This document shows, piece by piece, positions 30,878-33,306 of a stretch of DNA of 33,306 nucleotides. Every line of letters starts with the position of its first letter. The stretch's first letter is position 1. The notes beneath the pieces were generated by a model. That model was not told the DNA's origin and did no database searches. It was given only the letters and a program-made list of their open reading frames with translations. Both the position numbers and the translations under genes were made by a program. This DNA comes from a virus: the IMG/VR virus record IMGVR_UViG_3300043331_000398, positions 1 to 33,306 of that record, one strand, 5' to 3'.

Positions 30878-30881
30878 GCTT

Positions 30882-30954
30882 GGCGATGTAGCCCAAAGGT
30901 AGAGGCAACGGATTCAAAACCCGTCCAGCGTGGGTTCGACCCCCACCATCGCTA
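30882..30954 (+). tRNA. tRNA with CAA anticodon, short variable loop
   Basis: A full 73-nt cloverleaf is visible: acceptor GGCGATG/CATCGCT (first pair G-U), D arm with GCC/GGC, anticodon stem ACGGA/CCCGT with an A-C mismatch at the loop end, loop TTCAAAA, variable CCAGC, T arm GTGGG-TTCGACC-CCCAC, discriminator A. Anticodon positions 34-36 read CAA (codon UUG, Leu). Leucine tRNAs normally have a long variable arm, which is missing here; the body looks more like a glutamine tRNA. CCA is not encoded. Confidence 0.85.
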
Positions 30955-30991
30955 CTTAGAAGTATTGTAAGGCTGATAATAAGGAGTAATT

Positions 30992-31168
30992 TTGAGCAAC
31001 AACACAGAGGTTAAGCATTCCTGGGAAATGACTTATGAGGAGCTTTACTTGGATTGGGCTAAGCGCCACGATTTCGGCGCTAAGGGAGCCATGACTCCTT
31101 CTGAGGCTCGTGAAGTCCACAACAAGTGGAAGGCTCTAGGTCAGGCTGCCAGGAACGGAACTCTCTAA
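30992..31168 (+). CDS. Small hypothetical protein (58 aa)
   Basis: A 58-residue frame runs from TTG 30992, with AAGGAG six bases upstream, to TAA 31166. The product is helical (SWEMTYEELYLDWAKRHDFG, then TPSEAREVHNKWKALGQAAR). The next gene starts inside the stop (TAATG), which supports it as a real gene. Family not recognised. Confidence 0.65.
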   Translation: MSNNTEVKHSWEMTYEELYLDWAKRHDFGAKGAMTPSEAREVHNKWKALGQAARNGTL

Positions 31169-31590
31169 TGGAAGCTCTTGTGTTTGCTGCGGGATTAGCT
31201 GTGTTTTATGCAGCTCATAACGTAGCAGATCACGTGTTCGGTCAAAATGACCATCAGGCCACTAATAAAATGCAACCGGGTATATCAGGTTGGGTTGCTT
31301 TAATTAGTCATGTCATAGCTTACCACTTAGTAATGCTGTTTATGTTTTTGATTACTTGGGTTGTTTTGGGTCTGCCGTTAACATGGTTGGGACTTATTGC
31401 AGCTTTTGCATTTTCTGCTGTAACCCATGGATTTCTTGATAGACGCTGGCCTGTTCGAAAAATTCTTGAGCTGGTAGGCAGTCCTAATTTTGCTAAGATG
31501 AAGACCCCTATTAATGGAATGTATCAGGCAGACCAGGCATTACATCATTTCTGTCTGTGGATTTCAGCGCTGTTGCTTGCAGCACTTTGA
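31168..31590 (+). CDS. DUF3307-like membrane protein
   Basis: The product is 140 residues from ATG 31168, overlapping the previous stop by one base. Several hydrophobic helices are visible (about 2-18, 45-75, 77-95 and 120-139). Conserved-looking polar residues sit among them: AAHNVADHVFGQNDHQ near the start, THGFLDRRWPV in the middle and YQADQALHH near the end. The spaced His/Asp pattern and closing DQ-LHH resemble DUF3307 membrane proteins, which also occur in actinophages. Function unknown. A host membrane or exclusion role is speculation. Confidence 0.6.
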   Translation: MEALVFAAGLAVFYAAHNVADHVFGQNDHQATNKMQPGISGWVALISHVIAYHLVMLFMFLITWVVLGLPLTWLGLIAAFAFSAVTHGFLDRRWPVRKILELVGSPNFAKMKTPINGMYQADQALHHFCLWISALLLAAL

Positions 31591-31601
31591 GGATTCTTTC
31601 T

Positions 31602-32024
31602 ATGAGTGTGAATCCTTTACATTGTGATCTTTCTAGTTGGTCAGGCTTTGAGGATGAGTGCCGATGGTGCTCATCCAAACTAGATCCAGTTCAAAAAAGA
31701 TGGTGCTCAGGTGCATGCTTAGAAGCATGGCGCTTGCAGCACCGTTATTTTTTGGCACGTCAATTAGCTGTTAAGTTAGCTCGTGGTAGATGCAATTGTG
31801 TCAGAAAAGACCATGAGACTCGTCATGCGCTATGTGCAAACTGTGGCCTGTGCGAGTCGATCATCAAGCTTCGAGGTGGTATACTGACGTGTGACCACAT
31901 CATCCCTAGACAGGGAGATAAGTCTCGCTTTAGCTGTAGGCATCATCAGACTAATTTGCAGATTCTGTGTAGCGCCTGCCATGCCGATAAGACTAAAATT
32001 GATGAAGTAATTTATGGAGTTTAA
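31602..32024 (+). CDS. HNH endonuclease-like protein with zinc ribbons
   Basis: The product is 140 residues from ATG 31602 with TGAGGA upstream. Upstream in-frame codons would overlap the membrane gene without a ribosome site. Cysteine pairs occur at CRWCSS, WCSGAC, CNC and CANCGLC. The HNH core is LTCDHIIPRQGDKSRF, then QTNLQILCSACHADKT. HNH proteins in phages act as homing nucleases or in packaging and recombination. It lies just upstream of DNA polymerase, a favoured site for homing nucleases. Its end contains GCCGATAA, discussed separately. Confidence 0.75.
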   Translation: MSVNPLHCDLSSWSGFEDECRWCSSKLDPVQKRWCSGACLEAWRLQHRYFLARQLAVKLARGRCNCVRKDHETRHALCANCGLCESIIKLRGGILTCDHIIPRQGDKSRFSCRHHQTNLQILCSACHADKTKIDEVIYGV

Positions 32025-32067
32025 GCGACCTCTCCAGTAATCAAGTGTCGCACGATAGGAGAATGCA

Positions 32068-33306
32068 TTGTCTACAAAAAATTATGGCATTGTACGATCT
32101 GTTGATGAACTACGTCAGCATTTCAATAAGATCGTAGATGAAGGAAAGCCGTTCGGATTCGACATTGAAACAGGATATCGTGGAGAAGATGAAGATCGCG
32201 GCGCTCTTAAGTTGGAGACAAACCTATTAGTAGGTTTCAGCTACACAAACTCTTTGACATGGGCGAGATATTGTCCTCTAGCTCATGATTTTGATGATAA
32301 CATTACAGACCATCTTGAGGTTGCTGTAATTTTATGGAACGCATTCAAGACCGGTCTGCTGGTAGCACATAACCTAGGCTTCGAACTTAGGCGCATGGCT
32401 AGATTCTTTCGTGAAATGCTATCCGATCACCCGCTTTTTGGTGAGGAAGTTCGTGAAAGTAATGGATATTTTCCTGCGCGATCTGATACCCAGGTGGAAG
32501 CTTATATTGAGAGACGTTTTCAGGATTTCGATCTTAAGGGATTGACTCTGAACAAATTCGGACACCGCATGATCAAGTTCGAAGAGCTGTTCGAGCACCT
32601 TACTGAGAAAAAGAAAAAAGCTTTCCGATTCAATATTCTAAGTCTTAACGAACAAGTAGTTACGTATGCATGTGAAGATGCGCTATGGTGTCTTGCACAT
32701 CACGAGGACACCTATCCTAAGATTAAAGATCAATTTGTTTATCAGGTTGACATGGAAATTGTTTATGTCATTGCTGAAATGGAAGATTGCGGCATTCGCT
32801 ATGACTGGTATTTCATGCAGGAAGCGTCTGCACGCGCTAAGGACTTCACAGCCAAATTAAATGATGAAATTCAGGCTGAGCTAGCTGAACTACTAGGCAT
32901 GCCTGGAACTAAATTGAACGTAAATCTAGGTAGCCCAAAGCAGCTATCTGAAATCTTGTTCGATCGTCTAGGTTTGACCGTGAACGTCTACACCACAAGC
33001 ACCAAGGGCGCAGCCAAGGAAGACAAGAAGATGTCTACCGGCAAGATGGCTCTAGACATTCTAGCAGAACAGAATCCTGTAGTTAAGAAAATTTCTAACT
33101 ATAAGAATATGAAGCGTCTGACTACATCATTTCTTGACAAGTACCCTAAAGATTACGGATACGCACCAGATGGAATGGTGCATCCATCACTTAACCAGAG
33201 CTATGTTCGTACAGCTCGATTCTCATCTGCTAATCCAAATCAGCAGAATCAGCCGTCAGTAAACCTGAAGGATGATGATGGAACTCCACTTAGTTACTAT
33301 TATAAA
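32068..33306 (+). CDS. DNA polymerase I, family A (partial, N-terminal part)
   Basis: The frame starts at TTG 32068 with TAGGAG six bases upstream and runs off the right edge; 413 codons are visible. The 3'-5' exonuclease domain has FDIET (Exo I, near residue 32), LVAHNLGFELRRM (Exo II, with Glu where Asp is usual) and YACEDAL (Exo III). A helical thumb follows, and the palm begins with VRTARFSSANPNQQNQPS, the family A pattern near motif A. There is no 5' nuclease domain ahead of Exo I. This is the probable phage replicative polymerase, used with the DnaB-like helicase and clamp loader upstream. Confidence 0.9.
   Translation, partial: MSTKNYGIVRSVDELRQHFNKIVDEGKPFGFDIETGYRGEDEDRGALKLETNLLVGFSYTNSLTWARYCPLAHDFDDNITDHLEVAVILWNAFKTGLLVAHNLGFELRRMARFFREMLSDHPLFGEEVRESNGYFPARSDTQVEAYIERRFQDFDLKGLTLNKFGHRMIKFEELFEHLTEKKKKAFRFNILSLNEQVVTYACEDALWCLAHHEDTYPKIKDQFVYQVDMEIVYVIAEMEDCGIRYDWYFMQEASARAKDFTAKLNDEIQAELAELLGMPGTKLNVNLGSPKQLSEILFDRLGLTVNVYTTSTKGAAKEDKKMSTGKMALDILAEQNPVVKKISNYKNMKRLTTSFLDKYPKDYGYAPDGMVHPSLNQSYVRTARFSSANPNQQNQPSVNLKDDDGTPLSYYYK

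Noticed and set aside
30972-30979. GCTGATAA, a near match to the phage-sigma -10 element
   Set aside because: It lies directly on top of the AAGGAG ribosome site, so a transcript from it would start at or inside that site and lack a usable leader. It also has T in place of the second C of the core.
31984-31991. GCCGATAA inside the end of the HNH gene, upstream of DNA polymerase
   Set aside because: It is an exact match but lies in coding sequence (residues HADKTK) about 80 bases before the polymerase start. It could be a real promoter, but I could not separate it from chance.
1-33306. CRISPR arrays, insertion sequences, integrase or attachment sites
   Set aside because: I saw no regularly spaced direct repeats, no transposase or integrase motifs, and no tRNA-flanked integration gene in this window. 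The single tRNA is embedded in the phage gene chain.

Overview
The window is one continuous, entirely plus-strand stretch of a tailed double-stranded DNA phage genome (siphovirus type). It runs from the end of the major capsid gene to the start of a family A DNA polymerase. The host is most likely an actinobacterium, possibly Streptomyces or a relative. Reasons are a DUF7455-type cysteine protein, a WhiG/FliA-class sigma factor, many GTG and TTG starts with strong AGGAGG-type ribosome sites, and tail protein architectures familiar from actinophages. The DNA is AT-leaning by eye, unlike typical high-GC hosts. Host and phage cluster are inference.

Layout. 1-386: capsid C-terminus, then a terminator. 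424-560: a sigma-70-like promoter and a structured leader, followed by a metallophosphoesterase (562-1863). 1974-3592: small membrane and coiled-coil proteins and an acidic repeat protein. 3596-5383: head-tail connector, head closure, tail completion and tail terminator genes. 5423-6773: a GT4-type glycosyltransferase and a small Cys protein. 6842-8459: tail tube and a tail chaperone pair joined by a -1 frameshift (G_GGA_AAA). 8481-20724: tape measure with an M15 peptidase, distal tail, tail hub and fibre proteins. 20782-21126: putative holin.

From 21134 the early or middle module begins: a 55-aa gene, SNF2-like ATPase, sigma factor, dUTPase, DnaB-like helicase, DUF7455 protein, primase zinc domain, clamp loader delta-prime and delta subunits, endonuclease VII, deaminase, a structured RNA, one tRNA, a DUF3307-like membrane protein, an HNH protein and DNA polymerase I.

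The most interesting system is a candidate transcription switch. The phage encodes a sigma factor of the sigma-28 class, whose known -10 element is GCCGATAA. Near matches (CCGATA or CCGATG) sit in front of six genes or operons: the small membrane gene block, the glycosyltransferase, the tail tube, the tail fibre, the DUF7455 gene and endonuclease VII. The sigma gene itself lies downstream of a sigma-70-like promoter (TTGCGT-17-TACAAT) overlapped by an 18-bp palindrome. This suggests host sigma drives holin, helicase and sigma, and the phage sigma then drives the later set. One candidate late promoter lies at the edge of a 12-bp inverted repeat that would hide the glycosyltransferase start codon in read-through mRNA only.
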